Source: UBA4742 sp002403895 (GTDB lineage: Bacteria > Actinomycetota > Acidimicrobiia > Acidimicrobiales > Acidimicrobilacustridaceae). Taken from it: a stretch of 64,000 nt of DNA. The stretch covers positions 1 to 64,000 of the forward strand of contig DAISGD010000015.1 in assembly GCA_036823295.1 (NCBI GenBank). The letters are read 5' to 3'. Shown piece by piece: positions 51,171 through 59,445 of this stretch; the stretch's first letter is position 1, and every line of letters starts with the position of its first letter. The position numbers and the translations under genes were made by a program. The notes under the pieces were generated by a model. That model was not told the DNA's origin. It saw only the letters and a list, made by a program, of their open reading frames with translations, and did not search any database.

Positions 51171-51848
51171 TCAGCGCGTCCGCATCTCCGGCGGGAGATG
51201 GTCCACGTCGCTGAAGCGGAACAGGCTGAACGAGTGCCCGCCGCTGATCTCCAGGGGCCGCACCACGCTCACCGAGGCGTGGAACGAGACGAAACGCTCC
51301 CACTCCCACGGGACCGGCGGAATGCCCAGGAGGTGCCCCAGCGCGGTGGCGTTCGTGCCGGCGTGGGCCACCACCAGGATGCGCCGGGCGGGATGGTGGA
51401 GCTTCCACAGTGGAGGCGCGTCGGAGATCCGGGTGGCGCCGGCCTCATCGAGCATCGCGTCCAGGCCGCCGATGACGCGGCTATGGAAGTCGCGGAAGCT
51501 CTCGCCTCCGGGTAGCCCGTCCCACAGGTCCTCCAGCGGTCGGGTCCATTCCTCTCGGAAGATGCGCTCGACCACTTCGGTGGGGGTGCCGTCCCAACGG
51601 GGCGAGCCGATCTCGGCCAACCACGGCAGCGTCGCCGCGTCGCGGCCGAGGCGCTCGAGCAGGGGTGCTGCCGTCTGCTGGGCCCGTACCAGGGGTGAGA
51701 CGAGGATCTCGTCGATCTCCACATCGGCCAGCTGGTCGGCGAGGGCCACCGCTTGGCGGCGACCCAACGCGGTGAGGGGCGGATTGTCAACGGCCAGGCC
51801 GCCGCGTTCCCATTCCGGCTGGCCGTGACGAACGAAGAGGACCTCCAT
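51171..51848 (-). CDS. Histidine phosphatase (phosphoglycerate mutase-like) protein
   Basis: A 225-residue protein. The phosphohistidine motif LFVRHGQPEW, the second arginine region LVSPLVRAQQTA and the VVAHAGTNA histidine are present, so the active site looks intact. The C-terminal half has an aromatic insertion (PLWKLHHPARR) not seen in the short family members. Substrate unknown; small phosphoesters or phosphoproteins are possible. It starts with ATG 51848, 20 bp from the zinc-ribbon gene stop, and may be in an operon with it. Confidence 0.9.
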   Translation of the reverse strand: MEVLFVRHGQPEWERGGLAVDNPPLTALGRRQAVALADQLADVEIDEILVSPLVRAQQTAAPLLERLGRDAATLPWLAEIGSPRWDGTPTEVVERIFREEWTRPLEDLWDGLPGGESFRDFHSRVIGGLDAMLDEAGATRISDAPPLWKLHHPARRILVVAHAGTNATALGHLLGIPPVPWEWERFVSFHASVSVVRPLEISGGHSFSLFRFSDVDHLPPEMRTR

Positions 51849-51868
51849 CCGCCGAGTTTAGAGGCGGC

Positions 51869-52087
51869 TCACCCCCGCGGCGGTCGGCGGCTGCGGGCCA
51901 TCCAGCATCCGCGGTGCCAGTGCCGCCGCAAATCGGCGGCGTCGGTGGGGATGGCGACGAGATGCCCCATCCCAATAGGGATCTCTCGGCCGCATCCCGG
52001 GCACTCGTAGGGCTTGGTGGCCTGATAGGGCTGGACCCGGCGCACCTCGACCTCGAGGCCGTCAGGGTCGGATTCGTGCCACGACAT
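51869..52087 (-). CDS. Small conserved actinobacterial zinc-ribbon protein
   Basis: A 72-residue protein: KPYECPGCGREIPIGMGHL, then LRRHWHRGCW near the C-terminus. Two cysteines plus His/Cys in HWHRGCW form a likely zinc site. Similar small proteins, sometimes labelled ATP/GTP-binding, are common in actinobacteria with unknown function. Starts ATG 52087, 10 bp after the 36-residue membrane protein, so both are probably co-transcribed. Confidence 0.75.
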   Translation of the reverse strand: MSWHESDPDGLEVEVRRVQPYQATKPYECPGCGREIPIGMGHLVAIPTDAADLRRHWHRGCWMARSRRPPRG

Positions 52088-52097
52088 CAGGTGAGCG

Positions 52098-52208
52098 TCA
52101 GCCGAGCACGGCCCACAGGACCAGTCCCAGACAAATGACGAGCGCGGCGGCCACCATCACGTAGTCGAACGGCGAACGCCGGTGCGTGCGATGGGGATTG
52201 AAGCCCAT
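52098..52208 (-). CDS. Small single-helix membrane protein (36 aa)
   Basis: A 36-residue protein from ATG 52208: a basic start MGFNPHRTHRRSPFDYV and one transmembrane helix (MVAAALVICLGLVLWAVLG). It resembles small actinobacterial proteins that start 'MGFNPHR'. It is transcribed away from the cytochrome c gene and directly ahead of the zinc-ribbon gene. Function unknown. Confidence 0.6.
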   Translation of the reverse strand: MGFNPHRTHRRSPFDYVMVAAALVICLGLVLWAVLG

Positions 52209-52332
52209 TTGCCAAGTATCACCGTTCGGCGCGGCCTTGCACGACTCGAGCTCGCTGGGACTGGTTCGGATGGCGAGGTTCGCGTTCGTCCGCGCTCGGC
52301 CTCCACCCCCGGCAGCTCCTATATTCGCCGCC

Positions 52333-52686
52333 GTGACGAGGACGCGAGCAATAGTCGTGGTGGCAGTGCTGGTGATTACTGGTCTGGTGACGGTGGCCTG
52401 CAGCAGCACGGGTGGAGGGGCCGCCCCCAGTGATCCGCTTCTGGCCCAGGGTCAGCAGGTGTATCAAGCCCACTGCGCGACGTGCCACGGCACGAAGGGC
52501 CAAGGCGGCACCGGGATGAAGCTGGCCGGCAAGGTGGCGCAGAACTTCCCGAACATCGATGACCAGATCGCGGTGATCCAGAATGGTCGCTCCGGCGGGA
52601 TGCCGGCGTGGGGGAAATCGTTGTCGGCCGACGAGATCCGGGCCGTCGCCCGCTACGAACGCGAATGCCTCGGTACCACCTGCTGA
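52333..52686 (+). CDS. Membrane-anchored monoheme cytochrome c
   Basis: A 117-residue class I cytochrome c. The N-terminal hydrophobic segment VVVAVLVITGLVTVACSS could be a lipoprotein signal with Cys23, although the lipobox TVAC is not ideal, or a membrane anchor. The heme site is Cys48-Ala-Thr-Cys51-His52 (CATCHG) and Met90 in GGMPAWG is the likely sixth ligand. Two further cysteines near the C-terminus (ECLGTTC) could form a disulfide. It should carry electrons outside the membrane. GTG 52333 is the start. A long hairpin follows. Confidence 0.9.
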   Translation: MTRTRAIVVVAVLVITGLVTVACSSTGGGAAPSDPLLAQGQQVYQAHCATCHGTKGQGGTGMKLAGKVAQNFPNIDDQIAVIQNGRSGGMPAWGKSLSADEIRAVARYERECLGTTC

Positions 52687-52728
52687 CCCGCCGCTGACCT
52701 CTCGCTGATGCCCAGCTGAGCGCCCGCT

Positions 52729-52786
52729 GGGGTCGTGCCGCTGACCACCGTGGCGGTAGTCAGCNNNNNNNNNNCGGCACGACCCC
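52729..52786. terminator. Long intergenic hairpin, copy 2 (interrupted by N)
   Basis: GGGGTCGTGCCG (52729-52740) pairs perfectly with CGGCACGACCCC (52775-52786). Inside, GCTGAC (52740-52745) pairs with GTCAGC (52759-52764) and ACCG with CGGT. The 10 N lie between the inner and outer right arms. It lies 42 bp downstream of the cytochrome c stop and matches the hairpin at 33886-33930 including the loop ACCACCGTG. Confidence 0.7.
52765..52774. other. Assembly gap of 10 N inside a hairpin
   Basis: Ten N within the hairpin at 52729-52786. Joining the flanks with a 1-base overlap would make one perfect 17-bp stem, so the gap may contain no real sequence. Confidence 0.9.
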
Positions 52787-52935
52787 GTCGGATCTGACAT
52801 GGCCGGGTCGGTCAAACCCCTGTTGTTGTCACACCCGGGTCGCTACGATCAAGTTCCGCTCGAAGGCCGGCGCACGGCCCTCCTCCACCAGCTCGAGCTC
52901 CAGCTCGAATTCCGGTTTGTCGAGGAGTGCGCCTC

Positions 52936-54459
52936 ATGCTCGCCACCATCACCTCTGCCACCTTGTTGGGGGTGGCCGGCCGCGTCGTGCGGGTTGAGGT
53001 CCACGTCTCCAATGGGCTCCCAGGGTTCTCCATCGTCGGGCTCCCCGACGCGTCATGTCGCGAGTCTCGCGACCGCGTCCGGGCCGCGCTGCTCACCTGC
53101 GAGCTGCGGTGGCCCCAAAAGCGGGTCACCGTGAACCTGGCGCCGAGTGGCGTCCGCAAAGGGGGTTCGGGGCTCGATCTCGCCATCGCCATGGGGTTGC
53201 TGGTGGCCGACGGGCAGGTGCCTCCCGAGGTGGTGGTCGACACGGCCTTCATCGGCGAGGTTGGCCTCGACGGCTCGATCCGCCCGGTCCCAGGTGTCCT
53301 ACCGATGGTCGACGCCCTCGACGTGGGCACCGTCGTGGTGCCATCGGGCTCGGCCATCGAAGCGCAGCTGGTCGACCGTCACCTGGTACGGGTGGCGGAA
53401 GGCATCACCGGGCTGTTGGCCAGCCTGGTGGGCGACGAGCCCTGGCCGCCGGTGCCGACACCCGGGGATCTCCCACCGTTGCCTGACCCACCCGATCTGG
53501 CCGACGTGCGCGGCCAGCCGACGGCGCGCTACGCGCTCGAGGTGGCCGCGGCCGGCGGGCATCACCTGCTGATGAGCGGGCCACCGGGTTCGGGCAAGAC
53601 CATGCTGGCGCAGCGCCTTCCTGGCCTGCTTCCTGAGCTGGGCCACGACGCCGCCATGGAGACGACCCGGGTCCACTCGGCGGCAGGGGTCGCCCTGCCG
53701 CCTGGCGGGCTCGTCCGTCGTCCTCCGTTCCGCGCACCGCACCACGGCGCCTCGGCGGTGGCCATCGTCGGTGGCGGGGGAGCCATGGTCCGGCCTGGGG
53801 AGATCTCCGTCGCCACCAACGGCGTGTTGTTCCTCGACGAGATGGCGGAGTTCCGCGCCGACGTCCTCGACTCGCTGCGCCAACCACTCGAGGAGGGGGT
53901 GGTGCGGGTGGCCCGAGCGGCCAGCCGGGTGACCTTTCCGGCCCGCTTCTTGTTGGTGGCGGCCATGAACCCGTGTCCCTGTGGTGACGGCGGCTCCCCC
54001 GGCGGTTGCCGCTGCAGCGACCGCTCCATGGACCGCTACGCTCGACGGCTGTCGGGGCCGCTGCTCGACCGGTTCGATCTCCGCGTGCCGGTCATGCGCC
54101 CTGACGCGGGCGACGTCGTGGGCGGGCCACCGGGCGAATCGAGCGCGGTGGTGGCCGCCAGGGTGCTCCAAGCGCATGCCCGGGCCCTCGAGCGCGGCGT
54201 GCGGGTCAATGGTGAGCTGCGAGGAGCCGAACTCGACCGCTGGGCGCCGCTCACGCCGGGGTCGGCAAGTCGGCTCAAGGAGCTCCTGCGCCAGGGGCGG
54301 CTGAGCGCCCGGGGCCTCCAGCGCATTCGTCGAGTGGCGCTCACCGTTGCCGATCTCGCTGGCCACGACGGCCCGGTGAGCACCGACCATGTCGAGACGG
54401 CCATGCAGCTGCGCTGCGACCCGGTCAGCGTCACCATGCGTTGGGCAGGCCGACCGTGA
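52936..54459 (+). CDS. comM: ComM-family (YifB) Mg-chelatase-like AAA+ helicase
   Basis: A 507-residue protein. The N-terminal ChlI-like domain (GFSIVGLPDASCRESRDRV; VNLAPSGVRKGGSGLDLAIAMGLL) is followed by the AAA+ core with Walker A GPPGSGKTMLAQRL, APHHGASAVAIVGGG, Walker B GVLFLDEMAEF, and the cysteine-rich MNPCPCGDGG. ComM drives branch migration in natural transformation. ATG 52936 is preferred because GAGGAG stands at 52922-52927; GTG 52927 lies in that RBS. It overlaps dprA by GTGA. It is separated from yraN by the 47-52 kb insertion. Confidence 0.95.
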   Translation: MLATITSATLLGVAGRVVRVEVHVSNGLPGFSIVGLPDASCRESRDRVRAALLTCELRWPQKRVTVNLAPSGVRKGGSGLDLAIAMGLLVADGQVPPEVVVDTAFIGEVGLDGSIRPVPGVLPMVDALDVGTVVVPSGSAIEAQLVDRHLVRVAEGITGLLASLVGDEPWPPVPTPGDLPPLPDPPDLADVRGQPTARYALEVAAAGGHHLLMSGPPGSGKTMLAQRLPGLLPELGHDAAMETTRVHSAAGVALPPGGLVRRPPFRAPHHGASAVAIVGGGGAMVRPGEISVATNGVLFLDEMAEFRADVLDSLRQPLEEGVVRVARAASRVTFPARFLLVAAMNPCPCGDGGSPGGCRCSDRSMDRYARRLSGPLLDRFDLRVPVMRPDAGDVVGGPPGESSAVVAARVLQAHARALERGVRVNGELRGAELDRWAPLTPGSASRLKELLRQGRLSARGLQRIRRVALTVADLAGHDGPVSTDHVETAMQLRCDPVSVTMRWAGRP

Positions 54460-55673
54460 GCGGGCGCGCCGTCGGCGCACGCCTGGCGACCACCCCACCA
54501 GCCCGTGATCCGCAGCGGCAGGTCGCAGACGATTTTACCGACGCCTTGCCGTCGGAGGCATGGGTGACGGCCCTCGTGTCGCTCGAGGGCATGGGTCCCG
54601 CCCGGCTTCGGGCCCTGGGGGAGTGCTTCGGCGACGCTCGCTCGTCGTGGGAGCAACTGCGCGGCGGGCAGGTCCACCGCCACCCTGTCATGGCCACCAC
54701 CATGGGTCAGCGCCCCGATCGGGTCGCGGCGTTGTGGGCCACCGATGCCGCTCGGCTCGACCCGGCGGCGTTCTGGAACCGACACGTCGAGGCCGGCATC
54801 GGCGTCGTTGTCCAGGGCGGTCCGGCCTATCCCGACCTCTTCGCCCACGACCCCGACCCGCCGTTGATCCTGTTCCAGCAAGGTGATCCCGACGTGGTGG
54901 TGGGGCCCCGAGTGGCCATCGTGGGTACGCGTGACTGCACCCGGTACGGCCACGAGCTCGCCTTCGAGTTGGCCGGAGATCTGTCCGCCGCCGGCGTTTC
55001 GGTCGTGTCGGGTCTGGCCCTCGGCATTGACAGTGCCGCCCATGCCGGAGCCGTCGAGGTCGACGGAGCGCCCCCCATCGCGGTGGTCGGCAGTGGGCTG
55101 GACGTCATCTACCCCCGCCGAAACGGGCCGTTGTGGCGCGAGGTTGCCCGGCGGGGGGTGATCTGGTCGGAGTATCCGCTCGGGTCAGCCGCTGCAGGCT
55201 GGCACTTCCCTGCTCGCAACCGGCTCATCGCCGCGCTGTCCGACGTCGTCGTGGTCGTGGAGTCCCACGCCACCGGCGGGGCGTTGCTGACCGTCGAGGA
55301 GGCCTTCCAGCGGGACCGGACGGTCATGGCGGTGCCTGGCCCGGTGCGCAGCTCGGCCTCGACCGGCACGAACCAATTGCTGGCCGAAGGACCCTCGGCC
55401 ACCGTCGCCCGGGACGCGTCCGACGTCCTCGTCGCCCTAGGCATGGCCCCCGGGTCGCGGCGCGAGGCCGCCGAGCGGCGAGCCCGGCCCCTGCCGAGCG
55501 ATCAGTCGGTGCTGGACGCCATGGACTGGCAGCCGGTGACGACCGACCACCTGTTGTTGCGTACCGGCCTGACGTTCCCCGACCTGGCCGGCGCGCTCAA
55601 TCGACTCGAGGTCGACGGGTGGGTGGCCCAGCGAGGTGGGTGGATCGAGCGCAAGGCGAAGCCCGGTGGGTGA
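54456..55673 (+). CDS. dprA: DNA-protecting protein DprA
   Basis: A 405-residue protein that loads RecA on incoming single-stranded DNA. The Rossmann core has VAIVGTRDCTRYG, SGLALGIDSAAHAGA, VVGSGLDVIYPRRN and FPARNRLIAALSDVVVVVE; the C-terminal winged helix follows (DHLLLRTGLTFPDLAGALNRLEVDGWV). An N-terminal SAM-like part (GMGPARLRALGECFG) comes before it. The start GTG 54456 overlaps the comM stop. With comM this indicates capacity for DNA uptake or processing. Confidence 0.95.
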   Translation: MSGRAVGARLATTPPARDPQRQVADDFTDALPSEAWVTALVSLEGMGPARLRALGECFGDARSSWEQLRGGQVHRHPVMATTMGQRPDRVAALWATDAARLDPAAFWNRHVEAGIGVVVQGGPAYPDLFAHDPDPPLILFQQGDPDVVVGPRVAIVGTRDCTRYGHELAFELAGDLSAAGVSVVSGLALGIDSAAHAGAVEVDGAPPIAVVGSGLDVIYPRRNGPLWREVARRGVIWSEYPLGSAAAGWHFPARNRLIAALSDVVVVVESHATGGALLTVEEAFQRDRTVMAVPGPVRSSASTGTNQLLAEGPSATVARDASDVLVALGMAPGSRREAAERRARPLPSDQSVLDAMDWQPVTTDHLLLRTGLTFPDLAGALNRLEVDGWVAQRGGWIERKAKPGG

Positions 55674-55754
55674 GCGGACCGCAGCCCTACCAGCCGCGGG
55701 CCGGTCGTGGCGGTGCCTCGGCCCGGGGCGTGGTCGCCGGTACCGTGGTCGCCC

Positions 55755-56645
55755 ATGGCTCACGACCCGTGGCAGCGCGACGCCTTCCTGGTGTCGCTCA
55801 CCGCCTCGTCGACCAATACGGTGCTGGCCTACGGCCGCGACCTCACCGCCTTCATCGAATGGGCGGAGCGGCTCGGGCTGGACCGCCCCGCCGGCGTCGA
55901 CCGCAAGATCCTTCGGCGCTACGTGGCCTACCTGGCCACACGCCGATACGCCAAGCGCACCGTGGCCCGCAAGGCGTCCACCCTCCGCCGCTACTTCGGC
56001 TGGCTCCGGCGCACCGGGGTCGTTCCCGCGGATCCGTCGGTGGGGCTGGCGGCCCCATCGGGGGACGGGCGCCTCCCGAGGGTGCTCCGTGACGATGAGC
56101 TGGCGTCGCTTCTCGACGAGCCCCCTGCAGGTGTCGAGGACGATCCCGTCGCCGTCCGCCTCCGTGACGACGCCGTCCTCGAGATTCTCTACGGCAGCGG
56201 GCTCCGGGTGGCCGAGCTGTGCGGTTTGCGCCCCGAGGATCTCGACTTGGTTGGCCAGACCGTACGCGTGTGGGGGAAGGGTTCCAAGCAGCGCCAGGTG
56301 CCGCTCAGCGCTCCCGCCGTCGAGGCCATCGAGGGGTGGCTGCGCTTGGGTCGCGATGGCTTGGTCAGTGGTGAATCCCCGCCAGACGCGGTGTTCCTCA
56401 ACCGGCGTGGGCGGCGCCTCTCCCCGCGTGATGTGCGCCGCATTATCGATCACCGCTCGCTCTCTCCGACGCACCCCCATGCGCTGCGTCACACCTTCGC
56501 CACGCATCTGCTCGACGGGGGTGCAGATCTGCGCGCCGTGCAGGAACTGCTCGGTCACGCTGACCTCGGGACAACTCAGCACTACACTCATGTATCCAAG
56601 GAACGGCTCCGGAGCGTTTTGGATGCCACCCACCCCCGAGCCTAG
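55755..56645 (+). CDS. xerC: Tyrosine recombinase XerC
   Basis: A 296-residue recombinase resolving chromosome dimers at dif with XerD. The N-terminal core-binding domain (NTVLAYGRDLTAFIEW; RRYFGWLRRTG) precedes the catalytic set: Arg in SGLRVAELCGL, Lys in GKGSKQRQVPL, HALRHTFATHLL, GHADLGTTQ and the tyrosine nucleophile in HYTHVS. ATG 55755 is chosen as it starts the domain; the upstream frame is unlike the family. It overlaps whiG by 23 bp. The dprA-xerC-whiG order is typical of actinobacteria. Confidence 0.95.
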   Translation: MAHDPWQRDAFLVSLTASSTNTVLAYGRDLTAFIEWAERLGLDRPAGVDRKILRRYVAYLATRRYAKRTVARKASTLRRYFGWLRRTGVVPADPSVGLAAPSGDGRLPRVLRDDELASLLDEPPAGVEDDPVAVRLRDDAVLEILYGSGLRVAELCGLRPEDLDLVGQTVRVWGKGSKQRQVPLSAPAVEAIEGWLRLGRDGLVSGESPPDAVFLNRRGRRLSPRDVRRIIDHRSLSPTHPHALRHTFATHLLDGGADLRAVQELLGHADLGTTQHYTHVSKERLRSVLDATHPRA

Positions 56646-57438
56646 GAAGCTCCCGTTGGACGACGACGCAGCAGCGCACATCGAAGGCCTGTGGTCCGAC
56701 TACAAAGCATCGGGCGACCAGGCCGTCCGCGAGCAGTTGATCCTGCACTACTCGCCGCTGGTCAAGTACGTGGCGGGCCGGGTCGCGGTCGGCCTCCCGC
56801 AGAACGTCGAGCAGTCCGACCTGGTCAGCTACGGCATCTTCGGCCTCATCGACGCCATCGAGAAGTTCGACCCGGCCCGGGGCTACAAGTTCGAGACGTA
56901 TGCCATTGCTCGTATCAAGGGAGCAATCCTCGACGAGTTGCGCTCGATCGACTGGGTACCCCGCTCGGTACGGGCCAAGGCGAGAGCGCTCGAGAAGGCT
57001 TACGCCAAGCTCGAGGCGCAACATCACCGCACCCCGACCGACGAGGAGCTCGCCACCGAGCTCGACCTCACCGACGATCAACTCCAAACCACGCTCGGCC
57101 AGATCTCCTTTGTCGGGCTCGTGGCCCTCGACGAGATGCTCTCGGTCGGTGGCGATCGGGGTGAGGCTCTTACCCTGGGTGACACCATCGCCGACGGCGG
57201 CGAGGGTCCGGTGGCGGCGTACGAGGTCGAGGAGATGCGCCACATCCTCGCCGACGCCATCAACCGCATGCCCGAGCGCGAGAAGATCGTGCTCACGCTC
57301 TACTATTACGAAGGCTTGACGCTGGCCGAGATCGGCGAGGTGCTCGGGGTGACCGAGAGCCGGGTGTGCCAGATCCACACCAAGGCCGTCCTCCAGCTCC
57401 GGTCCCGCATCCTGGCCACCGAGCGCGAACCGGTCTGA
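56623..57438 (+). CDS. whiG: RNA polymerase sigma factor, FliA/WhiG family
   Basis: A 271-residue sigma factor. Region 2 has VEQSDLVSYGIFGLIDAIEKF, then YKFETYAIARIKGAILDEL and WVPRSVRAK; region 3 is HHRTPTDEELATELDL; region 4 has the helix-turn-helix LTLAEIGEVLGVTESRVCQIH. WhiG governs sporulation genes in Streptomyces and FliA governs flagellar genes in others; which applies here is unknown. ATG 56623 follows GGAG at 56610-56613. The gene overlaps xerC. Anti-sigma factors or flagellar genes are not in the window. Confidence 0.95.
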   Translation: MPPTPEPRKLPLDDDAAAHIEGLWSDYKASGDQAVREQLILHYSPLVKYVAGRVAVGLPQNVEQSDLVSYGIFGLIDAIEKFDPARGYKFETYAIARIKGAILDELRSIDWVPRSVRAKARALEKAYAKLEAQHHRTPTDEELATELDLTDDQLQTTLGQISFVGLVALDEMLSVGGDRGEALTLGDTIADGGEGPVAAYEVEEMRHILADAINRMPEREKIVLTLYYYEGLTLAEIGEVLGVTESRVCQIHTKAVLQLRSRILATEREPV

Positions 57439-57563
57439 TCCGGCGTGGCGCCGAGCCACCCACTCGCCAGTTCGTCGACCTGGCCTGCTTCGCTGTTCCG
57501 TCCCAGTGACGCCTCCCCCTGACGTCTTCCCCCTGACGCCCCCACGCGCCCCGGGGAGGGCCC

Positions 57564-59207
57564 ATGGCCCCCAGTTCCATCCGCTTCGTCCGCTTGACCC
57601 ACCGCGTCCTCCGCCGCCGTGGCGCCGTGGCCCTGGCATGTGCCAGCGTCCTTGCCATCGCCGTGGCCGCTGCGCACCCCGGTCCGTCCGCCGCCTCGGC
57701 GCACTCCTTCGCCGGGAACCGCTACATCGAGCCGATCACGGGAGGAATCATCATTGATCACTTCCGCCCGCCTCCCACGCCCTACGCGGCGGGCAATCGG
57801 GGCGTCGATGAGCGCGTCCCGGCCCTGACGCCGGTCGTGGCCTCGGCGGACGGCGAGGTCCTCTTCGCCGGTGATGTCGCCGGGACCCTCCACGTCACCG
57901 TCGGCCATGCCGACGGCCTGCGCACCAGCTACTCGTTCATCGTCGTGGTGTTCGTCCATCGCGGCCAGCACGTCGAGCAGGGCACCCCGATCGGGCTGTC
58001 GGGAGTTCTCGTTCATTTCGGTGTCCGTGACCCGTCGGGCACCTATCTCGATCCTGAGGCGCTGTGGGCCGGCCAGCTGGGGGCACGGCTCGTGCCTGGT
58101 CCCGATGAGGGAGCCTCCTCGCCTGCACTCATCGCCGATGAGTCCCAGGTCGTTGCAGGCGAGGTCTGGGCGCGGCGTCGAGGTCCAGGTGCGGACCGGT
58201 TCATGGCCCTGGCGATCGAGACGGCCTCGCTCGCCCCGGCCGCCGACCTTGCGTCGCTGAGTCGTGAGCTCCTCGGCTGGGGCGCGGGACAGGCCGCCTG
58301 CACCTCTGCCGTGGTCCCGGTGCCGGCTGCAACCGGCCGGCGCCTGGCCATCTTGGTGGGCGGCCTGGGCTCGTCCTCCGGCTCCGCCGCCGTCGATCGG
58401 GTCGACCTGTCGGGGCTCGGTTACCGCCCGGCCGACGTGGTGCGTTTCTCCTATCGCGGCGGACGGGCACCCGACGGCCGAGGCGACCACGGCCGCCTCG
58501 ACGCCATCGAGCTCGCCGACTATGCCCCGTCCGACACGGTTGGCGACCTCCGCGCCGCCGGCCAGCGTCTGCGCGACCTCATCGCCGCTGTCCATCACGA
58601 AGAGCCCGGGGTGCCGCTCGACGTGATCGCCCATTCCCAGGGGGGTGTCATCGCCCGGATCGCCATCGGGTCCGGCGCCGGTGAGGTGTCCACCCCATCG
58701 GATCCCGGCCACCGGGTCGACACCCTGGTGACGCTGGCGACGCCTCATCAGGGTGCCGAACTGGCCACCGCGGTCACCGGGCTGGGGGGACTGACCGGCG
58801 TAGGCGGCCTGGTCGATCGTCTGGGAGAGGTGACCGGTCTGCCGGCCAATGCCCCCGCCGTGGCCGAGCTGAGCCAGGGCTCCGCCGTCATCGCCGAGTT
58901 GGCCCGCCCGGTCCCGCCGGGTGTCCGGGTGCTGTCCATCGGCGCCAGCGGCGATCTCACCGTGCCCGCGGCGCGCACTTCGATCCCTGGGGCCACCAAC
59001 GTGGTCGTCCACCTGGGCGGCCTGCACGCCCACGACCAGCTCCCCGGACAGGCATCGGTTACCCGCGAGATCGGCCTGGCCCGAGCTGGCCTGGCCCCCA
59101 CCTGTGTGTCCTGGGTGCAGGGAGTGAGTGACGTGCTGATGGCTCACGGCATCGCCCGGGGTGAAGCCACGGTCGGGCTGGCCACCGCCCGTGTCCTCGG
59201 GCCCTGA
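57564..59207 (+). CDS. Secreted fusion: degenerate M23/LytM-like domain plus alpha/beta hydrolase
   Basis: A 547-residue exported protein. The signal peptide runs to about residue 46 (AASAHS). Residues ~55-170 follow the M23/LytM pattern (GNRGVDERVPALTPVVASADGE; HADGLRTSYSFIVV; VHFGVRDPSGTYLDP), but the first zinc histidine is Asn78, Asp82 is kept, and the loop before HFG (His151) is shortened so that the second histidine is missing. Catalysis is therefore unlikely. From ~262 it is a lipase-like alpha/beta hydrolase: LAILVGGLGSSSGS, nucleophile Ser358 in AHSQGGVIARI and a C-terminal HLGGLHAHDQLPG histidine region. The gene occupies the usual M23 slot between whiG and rpsB. Confidence 0.82.
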   Translation: MAPSSIRFVRLTHRVLRRRGAVALACASVLAIAVAAAHPGPSAASAHSFAGNRYIEPITGGIIIDHFRPPPTPYAAGNRGVDERVPALTPVVASADGEVLFAGDVAGTLHVTVGHADGLRTSYSFIVVVFVHRGQHVEQGTPIGLSGVLVHFGVRDPSGTYLDPEALWAGQLGARLVPGPDEGASSPALIADESQVVAGEVWARRRGPGADRFMALAIETASLAPAADLASLSRELLGWGAGQAACTSAVVPVPAATGRRLAILVGGLGSSSGSAAVDRVDLSGLGYRPADVVRFSYRGGRAPDGRGDHGRLDAIELADYAPSDTVGDLRAAGQRLRDLIAAVHHEEPGVPLDVIAHSQGGVIARIAIGSGAGEVSTPSDPGHRVDTLVTLATPHQGAELATAVTGLGGLTGVGGLVDRLGEVTGLPANAPAVAELSQGSAVIAELARPVPPGVRVLSIGASGDLTVPAARTSIPGATNVVVHLGGLHAHDQLPGQASVTREIGLARAGLAPTCVSWVQGVSDVLMAHGIARGEATVGLATARVLGP

Positions 59208-59250
59208 GTCCGACGCCTGAGTTTGGGCCCTGAGTCCGCGGCCTGAGTTC
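59199..59250. repeat. 26-bp tandem repeat across the stop codon
   Basis: Two adjacent 26-bp units (59199-59224 and 59225-59250) differ at three positions; both contain GGGCCCTGAGTCCG and GCCTGAGTT. A third, degenerate start (GGGCCGTGAATCC) follows. The TGA of the fusion gene lies in the first unit. Confidence 0.7.
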
Positions 59251-59266
59251 GGGCCGTGAATCCCGG

Positions 59267-59296
59267 TTGGCTCGAAGCCTCCCCGGTCCGTAGACT
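59267..59296 (+). promoter_or_regulatory. Candidate promoter of rpsB-tsf
   Basis: TTGGCT (59267-59272), 18-bp spacer, TAGACT (59291-59296). It lies 150 bp before rpsB. The leader has GACTC/GGAGTC complementarity and could carry S2 autoregulation. Confidence 0.45.
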
Positions 59297-59445
59297 CTCT
59301 GGTCCGGCCCGGGAGTCCCCCGGTCCGTCGCGCGAGCGGCATCAGGCTGATCGCACGTCCATTTCCACCCGGGTCCGCCCACGGTCGCCTCCTCACAGGG
59401 GCGTTGGGCCCGGGCTTCGCCGAACCGTTGGGAAGGAGACCCGCG

